Assembly (NCBI RefSeq): GCF_033807715.1
Contig: NC_084590.1
Span: 36,855,505 to 36,919,504 of the forward strand
Origin: Cololabis saira
Lineage: Eukaryota > Chordata > Actinopteri > Beloniformes > Belonidae
DNA: 64,000 bases
Reading direction: 5' to 3'
A model generated the notes under the pieces. That model was not told where the DNA came from. It worked only from the letters and a program-made list of their open reading frames with translations, and ran no database searches. How positions within the stretch are numbered: the first letter of the stretch is position 1; each line of letters opens with the position of its first letter. Positions 47,851 through 60,321 of the stretch are shown one piece after another. The position numbers and the translations under genes are program-made.

Positions 47851-49478
47851 AGCTGTATGTTGCACAGTCTGTCTGTTGTAGCTTCTCATTAACTCTACGT
47901 ATGCTGCTCTCTAATGTGGGCGTTTCTCTGTATCAACAGGTGGAACGGATTGGGTAACTAAGCGATGCCGAAGGCTCTCCACCTTATATAGTGAAGTCAG
48001 GGGAAACCACATGATATGTGATCATATTTAAGTAAATAATGAAAGGTTATATTATTATTTATTTAAACTCATATTCCTGCATCGTTGTGTTGAATTTGTC
48101 TGCACTTTTTTGTAAAAAAAAAAATATATAAAAAAAACAACAAAAAAACCCACCAATTATTTAGGGGGGGGGGGCTTAAGAATATTCGAGGGGGGCTGAA
48201 CTCCCCCTAGAATAAGCGCAACGACGCCAATGGTGTCATGGTAACACATGCGGGACCCCAGCGGATCGGCCTCGCTGACTTGCAGCTGTCACACCCCCAC
48301 GGTTAGGCCAGCCCAACTTCTCATAAAATCCGCTCCAATCTGTATCATCAATTCGTTCCCATCTAGGAATGAGTCTCATGTCACATGTATTGTTTTTAGA
48401 TTGAAAAGGAGCCGGCCAACATGTGTTGTAAATCACAAATTTCTATTAACCGGAGGGATCCCTTCTCCCTGTCTCTTCGTCCCGGGTCAAACCATCGTCT
48501 AGATTTCTTCTTTTTTTTTTTGCCCCATTTTTGTAACCTTAGCAGGACAAACCTTCCACCACCGGCTCCTGCGTGAGAGGAAGGGCTTGTGAGCCCAGTA
48601 TTGTCAGGTACAACATTAAAACGTTTATCCAGCCAGAGGGGCTGCACGACCTCTCATTCTGAGACGCTCCGTCAGGTCAGAATGAGAAAATGGAGGTCAA
48701 AGAACGCACAAACATATTTTGTTTTAACACACTAAATGACCATGGTAGGTTTTTTTTGTGTTTTTTAGTGGGAGAGGGGGTCCACCTTTGCACGCATATA
48801 ACCTCTGGATGTTGTCTTTTTCAGTGAGTTAAAAGGGGCAAATCGAGCAAAACATTTTTTTTTCCATCAGATCTGTCGTCACACACAACCGTGAAATTCT
48901 CTATATATATTCTGGCGAAGATGCGAGAACAAAAATATCTGCAACATTTGCTCTGGACTGCATGTGGGCTCCATACGGGCAATTTGTAGCCAGTTTCCTC
49001 CTAATATCTGTGAAAGATTGCCGAGCGGGAAAATGCATGAACATAGTAGTGAGCCATCTGGAGAAAGAGTGTAAGGTACCGCTTTATGCTCCTCTCTGTC
49101 ATGGAAATGTCCAAATATAAATGATACTGATATTTTAAAAAAAAAATCATCATGGTGTGAATCTTGATGAACTGTAAACAAATCACAGCATCCTCTTTAC
49201 CTCATATCCCGCCTGCTCTGTGCTTGCAACAGCGGTGTGATCTCATTTCCTGATACCGTATTCTAATCCAAAGTTTCTTCACATTTATCATTTTCATTTC
49301 ATTTCATTTTTTTGGATCAGCGCCCTGTCCTGGGTGTTCACTGACTTTTGTTCATGTGAGGGGATGGCTAAAATCTGTCTCTGACATTCCCAACCTCTTT
49401 CTCCAATCATCATTTGTGATATTTGCACTGTATTTAAAACACATCTCTCATACAGCTCAACAAGTCAAAGCTGCATTT
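47851..49478. other. Intergenic DNA
   Basis: A G-run near 48164-48172 and repeated CCCCC/GGGGG text at 48190-48210 are the only oddities. No gene was seen; 48840-49260 is unique-looking. Confidence 0.4.
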
Positions 49479-50200
49479 CAGAATCAAAATCAGCTTTATT
49501 GACCAAGTATGAACATGTCAGACAGGGAATTTGAATCTGGTTATTTCGCTCACTGTACCCAGATTTAAATACTTGCAAACAGTAATAGACAAATGGCTCT
49601 TATTAACATATACCGTATTTTCTGGACTATAAGCCGCTACTTTTTTCATAGGTTTTGAACCATGCGGCTTATACAAAGGTGCGGCTATTCTGTGGATTTT
49701 TCTTCCACCGCTAGGGGGACTGCTAACCGGAATTAGAATAAAAACTAAGACAAAATAAATGCAAAGAAGAATACGCTACTTCTTCTTTAGCAGATAGAAG
49801 TAGGTAGAAGCAGATTTGAAACAGATAAATAGATAAATAAATACAGGTTATTTTCTCTTGGTTCTGTCCCGTTTTAATCAGCAAAGTTGCTGCCGTGTTA
49901 AAAGACACTGTTAGGAAAGATCTATTTAGGTACAAACATGTACATCATTTACAGTTCAAAATCCTTCTGTACATGTAGTAAATATCTAATCTAACAACAT
50001 AAATATCTGCGGCTTGCATATCTTTTTTTTTTTAAATAGAGCGGATGCGGCTTATATACAGGTGTGGCTTGTATATCTTTTTTTTATTATCTTTTTTAAA
50101 AATAGAGCGGATGCGGCTTATATACAGGTGCGGCTTATAGTCCAGAAAATACGGTATAAAAAAAAAAAGTGAAAGGTGCAGCAGTATGAGGTAGACATTT
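49479..50200 (-). mobile_element. LINE fragment interrupted by a TA element
   Basis: 49479-49612 plus 50155-50200 form a second copy of the left part of the repeat at 17257-17400 (CAGGGAATTTGAATCTGG, GCAGCAGTATGAGGTAG). The two halves are separated exactly by the element at 49613-50154, so the order of insertion is clear. Confidence 0.7.
49613..50154. mobile_element. TA-target MITE, 542 bp, perfect inverted ends
   Basis: Left end CCGTATTTTCTGGACTATAA and right end TTATAGTCCAGAAAATACGG are exact inverted repeats flanked by TA on both sides. Inside, GCGGCTTATATACAGGTG-type units are repeated near the right end. There is no transposase, so this is a non-autonomous Tc1/mariner-like element. Confidence 0.85.
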
Positions 50201-50981
50201 GCATCGACGATGTTTCTATTGTTGGAGACTTTATTGAGATTGGGGTTTTAAAAAGGAAGCTGCATCATTTCAGCCTTTATGAATTAAAATAATGGATGAG
50301 TGTCTTTTTCGCGTGACTTTATCCAAACCACCTCCCGTGACAGGCTGATGATGTCGCAGCACTCAGGTCCTGCACGTTAGTGCTTGGCATTCAGCTGACC
50401 TTGACACGAACACTCGGACCGAGGCGGGGGGGCCGAGGGCTGACGGCTGGGCTCCCCTCAGGTTCCCCTCCCCCCAAAGCCTTTTGGCAGGTTGATTGCA
50501 AAAGAAAAAAAAGAAGAAAAAGAAGAAAAAAAAACCCACATTCAGATACTTCAATTGTTCTGTGCTCTGATCTTCACACAGGTTGCTAAAACAAAGCCCT
50601 CCCATTAATATTTATAGCCTCTCTGATGGGACGGGATCAATGGAGGGAGGCGAAAGGGAAGAGGGAATGTGCCTGAATAATCATCTCCCATCCACTCCCA
50701 GCCCTCCGCCTCATCTCTCCGTCTCTCTGAAGTGGAAGTGATGTTTAAGACGGAGAATAGACTCAGTGAGAAAGAGATGGGAAGTTGATATAATAAGGAG
50801 AAGAATATATTGTTTTGTAGATTTATGTAGGTTTTTTTTACAGCCATCTTGACAGTGGGCATTTCTCTTCCTTCAGAAATTCTGGTCTATCCGTCCAATT
50901 ACTTGTGCTTTATAATTAAAACCTTAATTTCCTGGTTGTGTTGACTTTCATTTGCCCTAATTTCTCCCCTTATCTCAGCTG
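50201..50981. other. Intergenic DNA
   Basis: Unique-looking DNA with a purine-rich run at 50498-50533. No gene is supported. Confidence 0.4.
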
Positions 50982-51109
50982 TAGATGTGTGGGAGAGCGA
51001 GAGTGTGATTTGCAGCAGACTCTGGGTGTCTTCATTGGCCGACGCAGCACGGTGGAACTCCAAGACGAGAGTCCGACAGCCCGAGACAGTCTGCGTCTCC
51101 TGCAGGTGG
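50982..51109 (+). other. Possible orphan exon
   Basis: A pyrimidine-rich stretch ending TTATCTCAG is followed by an open frame reading QQTLGVFIGRRSTVELQDES and ARDSLRLLQ, then CTGCAG and GTGGGC. Both borders look like splice sites and the text looks protein-like. No partner exons are found, so it may be chance, an lncRNA exon or part of a gene outside the window. Confidence 0.2.
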
Positions 51110-52602
51110 GCGAGCTGCCCCGTGCTCAGTAAACGAATCAGACGGGCAGCGGGCCCAGCGCTGGCCCTCTTGACTGACAGCAGCCCTGCAGAGCCATCCT
51201 AACCTGCACGGGGAGAAAGTTAGTAATCAGAGATGTTTGTGTCTCGTTGGCTTTCCCGCTGCGGAGGAGGAGGTGGGAAAGGGAGGAAGGAGAACTGGCT
51301 TGGTGATGAATGCCCTCACTTGTAGGTATTTCAAAAGTAGAGTTTATCCATGAGGAAAGGAGCAGCTTGTACACGGCTGGAAGGAAAATTGCCTTTTTCT
51401 TTGACCTGCAGCCAAGGGTGAGGAAGTGAATAGAAAGCGATATGAGAGTGTCTGCCCTCGGAGATGATGAATACGGGGCAAATTAGAAGAAGAGGCCTTT
51501 CAATCTGTAGCGCCTTGGCTTTTCGTACTCTTTACACTCCTGATTTATTTTCTCTCTTTCGCTCCGAAGCCCTATTTTTTTTTATTCTTCATCTTTCCTC
51601 TCTTTTCATCTATTTTTATATCCTCTTTATCTCTAGTCTCCGCACGCTGCAGGGGAGCGCGAGTTGACAGGGGGAGCTCTGGGAGGTCGAGAGGCCGAGG
51701 GCAGCATTTGCAGAATGTGGGACAGAAAGCTGAGGCAGCACGGCCTTCAGTGAGAACACAGTGTGCAGCAGGAATCGTGAGGCCGTGCCGAGTCGCAGCG
51801 ATCCACGACCTTGATCCGTGAGCGGAGAAAGAAACAATTCAAATCCGTCGAGTCTTTGTAAAGCCTCACAAACCCTGCTTCCCCTGGATATGATCCATTT
51901 TAAGTGATGTTCTGCTTGGAGGGGTTTGGAAAAAAAACACATCGTGAATTACTTTTGAAAGCATGGTTTTAGGGACTGCCGGGAAATAAACAAATGCTTT
52001 TATCATGTTTGGCCCAAACTGATATTGATTTTCAACTTCCAACAAAACACTTGGCACAATTATGAACAATAACCCTCATTTATTAATTTCAACTTCAACA
52101 GCTATCCCACAGATAACCTCTTCCACTCAAACAATACATCATTCATTATTCATCCAGTTGCTGGCGAATAATGATGGCAGTAATGTGCATGCAGCTCAGA
52201 TTCGTGGTCAAAATAACACTGCAAACCCCCAAACGCCACAAAATATTCACCACAAATCCTGCGGGGCTTAAAGGTGTACGTGCGTGGAGTAGCAACACTG
52301 GGGGCCGACTGGTGGACTGGTTTAAAAGTATAAATGATTCCAACTGGACTCAATCCTCATTTGGAGCAATTCCTACTGGATTGATATTGATGTCCACCTG
52401 GGAAAAAGAGTTGGCCAGGTTGTGTGCGTCTGTGAGTTTAACTACTTTTTAATTAAAATTATTCCACATAGAACTGGATGTTTTGACGAAACTACTAAAA
52501 CTGCATTTATACATGATGGATATAGCCTTCAGAGGATGTGAGCTCACTCTGAATCATCTTGCAAACGAGACGGTAATTATTAAAAACATTGATAAGTACG
52601 GT
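51110..52602. other. Unique intergenic DNA
   Basis: GC-balanced and non-repetitive from 51110 to about 51930, with open frames on both strands but no family features. The balanced part could hold regulatory elements. Confidence 0.35.
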
Positions 52603-52651
52603 AAGTACTACCTTTAAAAAAACAACATATATTTTTTTAAAGGTAGTACTT
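52603..52651. repeat. Perfect 20-bp inverted repeat with 9-base loop
   Basis: The left arm 52603-52622 begins AAGTACTACC and the right arm 52632-52651 ends GGTAGTACTT. The arms are exact reverse complements separated by CAACATATA. Confidence 0.9.
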
Positions 52652-52796
52652 TATTTTGTTTGTTATGGTGGCACAGGTGTTCAGATTTTCCGACACCTCA
52701 GGTGATTGCTTAGGGGTGTGGTTGGATGGTATTTAGCGGATATTGGAGTGCCCAACAGGGAATGGGGGTGATGGGTTTTTTGCAATCTTGTCTGTT

Positions 52797-53475
52797 TTTT
52801 TTTTTAACATGTTTCTTTATTGGGTAATCCATGTAAATTATATTACACAATAAACATTTCTTTTAAAGGGTTCGACAGAATACCCCGTTTTATATTTTAC
52901 CATACACACTCAAAAAAAATAAATAAAAATAAAATAAATAACTAAATAAAATTTAGAAAAAATAAATAAATAAAATAAATAAGGACACAAAACTTAACAT
53001 AACAAACACCCCAAAACACACCCACTGCAAAATACGTAATTATAAACAGGTCCCAAAGTAAGTACCGATTACCAATCAAACTCTGACTGAAGACAATAAT
53101 AATAGGAAAAATAAAGTAATAAACTAAAATACAGGACACGCAAAACAGCAGCAACAAAAAAAGTTAAAAAAATAAATAAATTAAAAAATAAGATGAATAA
53201 GATAAATAAATAAAAATTAAAATAAACTGACATAAGAGGAACCCTAAAAAAAAAAGAGACATGGTTAGCAATATCATACTTCTCTGTAATTAAGTTAAAT
53301 CAGATTAAATTAATCTTCCAAGGATGCCAAAGAATTAACAAAAGAAAGAATAGGTTCCCAAATATAAGAAAACTTATCAGAGCAACCCCTAATACCGTAT
53401 TTAATTTTCTCTAAATATAAAAATGACATCAGGTCTTTCAACCAAGAATTGGGAGATGGAGGTTTTTGGTCCTTC
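52797..53475 (-). mobile_element. L1-like LINE 3' end with 14-bp target duplication
   Basis: Flanked by CAATCTTGTCTGTT at 52783-52796 and 53476-53489. The left copy is followed by a T-run (poly-A on the minus strand). The middle is rich in AAATA repeats and the right part (CCAAGGATGCCAAAG, GAATAGGTTCCCAAAT) looks like the end of a LINE. It is 5'-truncated with no intact frame. Confidence 0.75.
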
Positions 53476-53489
53476 CAATCTTGTCTGTT

Positions 53490-54706
53490 GACCGTCTTTT
53501 TCTTTGATCATAGTCATTCTTTAGCCACTGTCATCCTTCACCTGTAATCGTCATACTTCATTGTCATAAGTGTTGAAAGAAAATATTAAAACGCCAGTGG
53601 GGCTCATTATGGTTTATTGAAGATGCATCACAGTACAAAAACCTACTCAGCCAGCAGCAGCTATGTCGTTGGATGGAAGTCACTACAATAATAAAGAATA
53701 CAGCTGTGTGAAACACAGTAAACACTTCGAATAAAAGGCATGAAAGCAATCGTGACCCTAACAATAAAACATTTTTATCATAGAGTGACTAATTAAACAT
53801 TTTTCAGACTCACACTTTCTAATTATTGTTACCCTGATGGTTAGCAGATCCCAGGGGCGGATGTCATGGAAAAGTGGCTTGTTATTGACTAGAATGCTTT
53901 GCTTTTCCTCAGAGAGGAGGGAGGGAGGAAGTAAATTATACCTGTTTACGTCTTCGGCATGTGGTTACCTTCCCTTGAGTTTAATTTTTCCATCAGTGGA
54001 TTTATTGCAGTTAAAAGAGTGAAAGATATTTTTCAGAACCTTGTTGGCCTTTACTAGTAGACAGCTTCACAGAACAAATTGAATGTGATAAAGTAGAAGT
54101 CATAGTTTACATTCAGTCACCTCTTCACAAAGCCTTCAGTAGTGTTTCTTAGACAAAAACTATTATGGATTATTCAACAAATGATAACGTCAGTGACTGT
54201 CATATAACCATCAATGTTTGTCTTAAAATTACTTTGACTAGAGTTAAATAAAATATGGTTTAAAGGAATACTTTCCATTACAATGGACTAGCTGCAGTGT
54301 CACATGCACATCACTTATTATCATTCTCTGTATAAAGAGAAAGACAGAAATGACAGGGGTGACCGGGATTCTGTTGTAAATTCTGTTGTAAAGGCTTTAA
54401 AGGTTGGCTAGGACCAGTTGGGAAAAATTGGAAAACAGTCAGCAAGATTTTGAAACTAAATAATTGGAAAGTGCATTCCATCGGCCCTGCCTCCAAACGT
54501 GCAGACAGGCCAACAGACCAGTCACTTTGCTAGGGCCAATAACAAGGATTGGATTTTGTTTTTAGAGTCCCATCTCTTCCAAAGGTGATCAATATTTCTT
54601 GTTTTGACATGGCAGTATAAATTCCGTAGTTTGCTATTGGCATGTTAAAAGGATTTCTGGAAATAAAGAAAAACAAAAGTAGTTTGTTTAAATCTGGTAC
54701 AAGTAA
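53490..54706. other. Intergenic DNA
   Basis: Unique-looking, AT-rich. No gene was seen. Confidence 0.4.
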
Positions 54707-55198
54707 AGCTTGAGTTATGGTTCTGCGTCAAAACGACGCCGTGCCTACGGCATGTGCTACACGTCGACGCAGACCACACGCCGTCACTGACGCCGTAACT
54801 GACGCCGTAACTGACGCGCACCGCCCGAAAATTGTAACTACGCGTCGAGGCAACGCCGACCAACACGCAGACGGAGAGGTCTGTGATTGGTTTGCTTGGA
54901 AGCAACGCATTTCCGGTTTCCGGTTTGAAGCTGTCGTGAACTTTCAGCGCTCTTTTCTTCGTGTATGTGTGATTTTTTTTGTTTTGTTTTTTTGCACAAT
55001 AGTTGTCCTTATCTCTTTGATTCACTGTGACCAGAAAAAGTCGGATAAACCATTCAGGAAAAGATCGCGAATTAGCGGTCACGGGGGGTACTGCACCGCG
55101 GTGAAATTAAGTGACGGAGAAGTCCGAAGGGTTCACAACGGCGTCACGGCGATGGCGTGTGCTCTGCGTTGATTTGATGCAGAACCATAATTCAGGCT
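54707..55198. mobile_element. PIF/Harbinger-like element, 492 bp
   Basis: Ends AGCTTGAGTTATGGTTCTGC and AACCATAATTCAGGCT are inverted repeats flanked by TAA (54704-54706, 55199-55201). The termini belong to the same family as the MITE at 16799-16916. Inside are tandem TGACGCCGTAAC units and an open frame (54717-55172) reading SDKPFRKRSRISGHGGYCTA. This may be a relic of a gene of the autonomous parent. Confidence 0.8.
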
Positions 55199-56284
55199 TA
55201 AGTCGTAACAAGAGTTGAAGTTATATCCAAAGAAATGCTATTTTTGGTAGATGGGGAAACCATTATGTATTTATTTTCATGTAGGCTGTTCTGACAGCAG
55301 GGCTGATATTGATATTGTAGCATACATGCAGCAACTTGCAGCCTCTGAGTGTCCAGACGTGGCTCAGGCTATTGGGCATGTTGACAACAACCTGTACCAT
55401 TACACCCCTGGGGCTCCTGCACCTGCCCCCCTTGCAGCGATGGTTCAACAAGCTCTGCATGGATCCCTTTGGGCACCAGCGGGTCTTTGTCGGGTGATTA
55501 GGCCGTGCATGACTCTTCTCCGACGTTGGATGTAGTCCAGTACTGTCCCTGTATACTGTATGTTTAAATAGATACCAGTTGGTGTTTTGGAAACAGTCCT
55601 GCAGTTCACAGAGGGCATTCTTCAGCCAAGTTGTTACAGACTTTGTGGTTGGTCTGGATCTTCATCAGAGAGAGTTATATGCCGAGCAACAAGGAGAGAT
55701 GGTCTGACTCACCAGGGGCAGTTTTGATTACTGTTAGCTCTCTGGAGAAAATAAGGCCAGCTCCTAACAGACAGACAGAACTCAATTTCAGTTGAGCAGT
55801 GCCTCTCTATGACCATGATATTGTTACACCAATCCACCAAATTGTATTTCAATGTTTACCTGTTCAGACAGAGTTATGGGACATTATAAGGATTTGGCTT
55901 TCATCTCGATTAGTCATCCCATACGGTCGCCGTGGTGCTGCTCAGGGATGACTGAGAGATGTCTCACCTCTCAGCAGCTCCTGCTTAAAGGCTCATGTTG
56001 CTCTGAACCGGAGCGTCGCTGGGACCGGTTCAGGGCAGTGATCTAGAAGGATCTTCTTGGTGACCTAAATCGGCTGATGATCCAGTCTTCATCCTGGACC
56101 AGCAGATCACCCTGGTCCCTGAAGACTTGCTCCTTCCAAACTCTTTAATGGCTTCAAGTTTTTCCAAAGCTTCTACAGTTCCGCAATTATGCAGGACTTT
56201 ACAGAGTCATTTATAGTAAATGCATATAATTGTCTTAACATGTAATTTTATAACTAATAAAATGATCAGTTCCAGATCCCTCCG
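55199..56284. other. Intergenic DNA
   Basis: An open frame at 55251-55535 (MGKPLCIYFHVGCSDSRADI at its start) is not recognised and lacks gene context. Nothing else was seen. Confidence 0.35.
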
Positions 56285-56672
56285 TTCATCTGGATCCTGT
56301 TTTTGATCAGTTCCCAGAGTCAGAACCAGACATGAAGAAGATACATTCATCTTCTATGCTCCACATGTCTGGAAAAAACTCCCAGAAAGCCTCAGATCAG
56401 CCGAAATCCTCAATGTACTTAAGTCAAGGTTGAAGAGACACCTTTTTTCAGCTGCATTTGAATAAAGCTCCAAACCTGCACTGGTACTATTTTACGCTTG
56501 AGTTTCAAAACTTACTCAAATTTTAACCACTGATTTTAATATTGTTCTTATTTCTATCGTTTTTGTTTAATTTTTAAGTCATGCTTTTTTTTCTAATATC
56601 TCTGCAAGCACTTTGAATAACCTTGTTGTTGAATTGTGCTATACAAATAAACTTACCTTGCCTAATCTCATG
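56285..56672 (+). mobile_element. LINE 3' end, C-terminus in frame
   Basis: 56361-56465 encodes PHVWKKLPESLRSAEILNVL, then KSRLKRHLFSAAFE and a stop. This is the same C-terminal block as at 42360-42549 but in better shape. The 3' region ends GTGCTATACAAATAAACTTA. The two copies share a tail and so a family. Confidence 0.8.
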
Positions 56673-58744
56673 TGACTTGTTCTTAGTTCATATGGTTATC
56701 AACATTGTTTTCTTTTCAGTGAGAATGAGAGCTAATGTCATTTCATTTGATGGACGTTCGATCGTCGATGTGTGTTAGCATTTTCAGGTGACATAAACAG
56801 AGAAAACTTAACTGTTTACATTGGATTTAGGTTGTGTCAATCACTTTAAGGCATTTGTGTGGGAAAATTAGATTAGACGTGGGTTTCTTTGGTTGTTCAG
56901 ATGTAAATTATACGTGTTCAAACGGGATTTTTGGTTTTCAAGTCCCTCTTAACTTCAGGGGATCTAGCGGAACATATTTTGGTGTATAAAAGCCAGTTTT
57001 ACTACTTTATTGTTGGCTACCGTCAACTGACAGAAGCTGCATGGTGGTACGACCATTTTCACACCAGGCTGGAAATGTGAGTGGCGGTACGTACAAATCC
57101 CAGCAAGATTGGTTTTTGAACATCCCGATGCGTGACTGGAAAATGGCGTACACACATTGTTTATGTGCCATTTTCCACAAAAAGTGTTTTGTACATGAGG
57201 CCCCTGTAAAGCAACTTGCATTCAGACTGTTCCTCAAAGGTAAATCTGTCCAGCTTCAGATTTGATTTCAAGTGAAGTATTCATTCAAAACACTACCATT
57301 TCAACTGTTTTTTAAATAGTTTTACAGCCAGAAAGATTCATATCTGTACTTTTTTAGTTGTTTTCATTTATTCATGTCTTTTGATAAGTACTCTCTTAGT
57401 TCAAATCATTAGAAAATAACCTGGATATACATTTAAAGTCACTTTGAAAAGTCTTTTAAGGCCCCTTCACAAATTATGTGAGAACTCTGACCTTTTTAAA
57501 CCTTTTTAATCAGTTAAAGCAGCTCCCTTATGTGATTTTCAAAGGAAACCGATCCCAGGTGTTCTGGACGTGGAAAGCTGCTTAATGAGTGCACTGAATT
57601 GTTGGCTCCTATCTAACGTTATTGTAATGCTCTAGTAAAGCTTTGGGGCTGTTACAACAGCCGAGATATGCAGCACAATTCCTCCTGTGTGAACCACCCA
57701 GTAATGGCCATACTGCGATTGTACACCTCCATCAGTCTAGAGGGCTTAGCCGGAGTGAAGCAGCACTAATGATGGATTCATCGTGTTATGGAGCCGCTTG
57801 CAGGCATCACGGGATGAGAGTATTTCATGCTGGGATATTGTCTAGGACAGTGCTTTCTTTTCTTTTTCCTCTGTTATTCTCTCAGTACACTGATAACAGT
57901 GAGAGATGTTGTGCATTCAGACTCTGCAGGGTGACCTCTTCTCAGGGTAATGTCGATCATTTTCTGGATTGTCTATGAATACTGTGTGTGTTAGGGGCAG
58001 TTGTAGGTTGATGATGATTCATGGTCAGCTGGGAAGCTGCAGCTGCATATGCAGCAGAGTAAATGTATAAGGATGCAAGAAATTCACACATTTACTATAC
58101 ACTTATGTGTTTTCAAAGATACTCCTGTGATTTAACCTAATGTTGAAATGATGTAATATGCTCTGTCTAGACATCAGCGCTATTACCGCTCTTATATTTG
58201 TAGTGAGCATTAGAAATAACAACATAAATTTATAGGCTATAGCTTTCACGCAGGAAAGAGCATGAAGCGTCAGCTGCTGGCTGCATATATGTAACACATT
58301 TAATTCCCTACATTTTAATCCCTCAGTTGCTTTTTTTAAACATGCTATGACTGAAGACTATAAGAGTTTGGGGTCAAAACATTTTTCCTGGCACGGCAAA
58401 AACAGAAATCATGTAACACTTAAAAAGCATAACCCTGCTGAACATGCCTAAAGCGCTCGAACAGACACGCCCAATATGTTGAAGCTAACAAGAACTGCTC
58501 AAATTAAAACATAAAACCAACTGCTTCTGCTGTCTTTCACTGGTATCAACAATCAAAACAACGTAAAAGGTGCTAGAAGAAAAATCATTTAATTCCTGAC
58601 ATGATCAGGGTAGAAATTTCAGAAATGCCATATATCAACTTTGCAACCGACTGCAAAATACACAGTATTTATCAGGATGCTTTTGGTTTTTGGACACTGA
58701 ACAAACAGAACAGAAGACTTATCTGCTATATTTTTGGAGTGGAT
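56673..58744. other. Intergenic DNA
   Basis: No gene supported; the 111-codon frame at 57643-57978 has no recognised content. Confidence 0.4.
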
Positions 58745-59033
58745 ACAACATTTGTATGTGAAACAAAGGGCAAAAAAGACAGCCAAGAAGAACAAGAAGG
58801 AAAAGAAGAAGCTGAAGGATGCAGAGAATAAAATGAAGGCCAAGAAAGCAGTTAAGAAGAAGGCATGAAAAAGCTGGAGGCATAGAAGAAAGTGACAGAA
58901 AAGGCAGCAAAGCAACAAAAACATTTTGAAAAACAAAACAGTGAAGAAAAAAGCAAATAAATGGGTGAAAAAGAATGGAATCCAGTACGCCTGGGCAAGA
59001 AACCGAAAATTTACTGTCATTAACTGCGATGAC

Positions 59034-60259
59034 CAGGGTTGTGCTAGTTACTGAAAAATAGTAACTAGTTACCGTTACTAGTTACTTCATTAAAAAGTAA
59101 CTCAGTTAGTGACTCAGTTACTTAGACCAAAAAGTAATGAGTTATTATGAAAAGTAACTTTTTAGTTACTTTAAAAAAAACAACATTATTTTAAATGCTC
59201 CCATTAATGCTCCTCTAGCCTTCATTTCAGCATGGTACTGTATGGAGAATAATACAAACTTTTGATCAACTTGACAGTTTCAATTCATTTGCATTCACAT
59301 CACTGAAATCTGCTAAACGCTGAGAACGGCCAATGAGCTTCAGCAGCAGCTCAAGAATGGGAGCCTTTTGATGAATTGTTCATTACAGTTCTCAAATATA
59401 ATCGATGGTGGCATGTCGATTTATAAGAATCTTTTTGCCCAGAAGAAAAAAGAGCGACAACAACAACCCATAACTATGTTCTTCTCTGGAAAAAACACAC
59501 CTGCACCGCTGGCTTTAGAAGAAAAAGACGCTACAGAGTCGGGATGCAGCGGCTCAGAAGAGCAGTGGAATATGTGCGAGGTGGTGCTGATCTCGGCAAT
59601 TTGAAGCCTTGTATAATACTTGTAAAAAAAAAAAAAGGTTGCTACTTAGTGGATTTCATTTATCATGGGTTCTTTTTGGAATGTATCCCCCGCAAAAAAA
59701 CAGGGATTACTGTAATGACAAAATCTCCACGTTGTGAATCAAATCAAATCAAATCAAACTTATTTGTTATACTTATTTATATAGCACTTCTCATACAAAT
59801 AATGCAACATAAAGTGCTTAACAAAAAAACAAATAAACATAAAACGTATTAATGCCCCTCCCCCCTCCCCCCTCCCCGCACACACAAGCACACTACAATT
59901 CACCTAGGTTATACACACAGACACACACGCAGACACACGATGCAGACATGGCTAGGCACAGAGGATCCAGGTGAGGAAACGGTAACAGGGAGCCGTCCAC
60001 ACCGAAACTCGCCTTGCTCTCTTGGCTCGCCATTACTGGTCATGTTTTTGAAAGCAGACTCGCCCACTACGTTTCCTCTGGTCTCCGCGTGCGGGGAGAA
60101 AAAGCTTCACTGTAGCCAGAAATAACGGAGTAACGCACCGTTTGGTAACGGTAATTGAGTTACTGAATTTAAAAAGTAATGTGTTAGAGTATTAGTTACC
60201 GCCAAAACTAATGGCGTTACTGTAACATGTTACTAAATAACGCGTTAGTCCCAACACTG
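59034..60259. mobile_element. hAT transposon, 1226 bp, non-autonomous
   Basis: Ends CAGGGTTGTGCTAGTTAC and CGCGTTAGTCCCAACACTG are imperfect inverted repeats. The flanks GCGATGAC (59026-59033) and GTGATGAC (60260-60267) are an 8-bp target duplication with one CpG-to-TpG change. Internal GTAACTAGTTAC-type repeats mark both ends. A 78-codon frame at 59368-59604 (QPITMFFSGKNTPAP) may be a transposase relic. Confidence 0.8.
59736..59836 (-). mobile_element. Retroposon 3' tail inside the hAT element
   Basis: On the minus strand, GTTAAGCACTTTATGTTGC runs to GTGCTATATAAATAAG and a TTTGA-repeat tail. This is the usual 3' end of fish LINE and SINE copies, and it shows a third layer of nesting. Confidence 0.6.
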
Positions 60260-60321
60260 GTGATGACCGACGTCAATTTTCCCATGTCGGAAAATTCTGT
60301 GTTTTGATAAATAAAAAATAA

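Larger units (their letters stand above)
58757..60321 (+). pseudogene. Decayed lysine-rich reading frame, split by a hAT insertion
   Basis: From 58757 the text reads QRAKKTAKKNKKEKKKLKDA and on to a stop at 58868. Then, in another frame, KKKANKWVKKNGIQYAWAR and NRKFTVINCDD run to 59033, where the hAT element begins. Across the element, with one copy of the duplication removed, the frame continues RRQFSHVGKFCVLINKK to a stop. The family is unknown. It has several shifts, so it is called a pseudogene or a relic of another repeat. Confidence 0.4.

Noticed and set aside
58619..59020. 133-codon minus-strand Phe/Leu-rich frame resembling a membrane protein
   Set aside because: It is antisense to the lysine-rich text; AAG/AAA codons read backwards give Phe and Leu.
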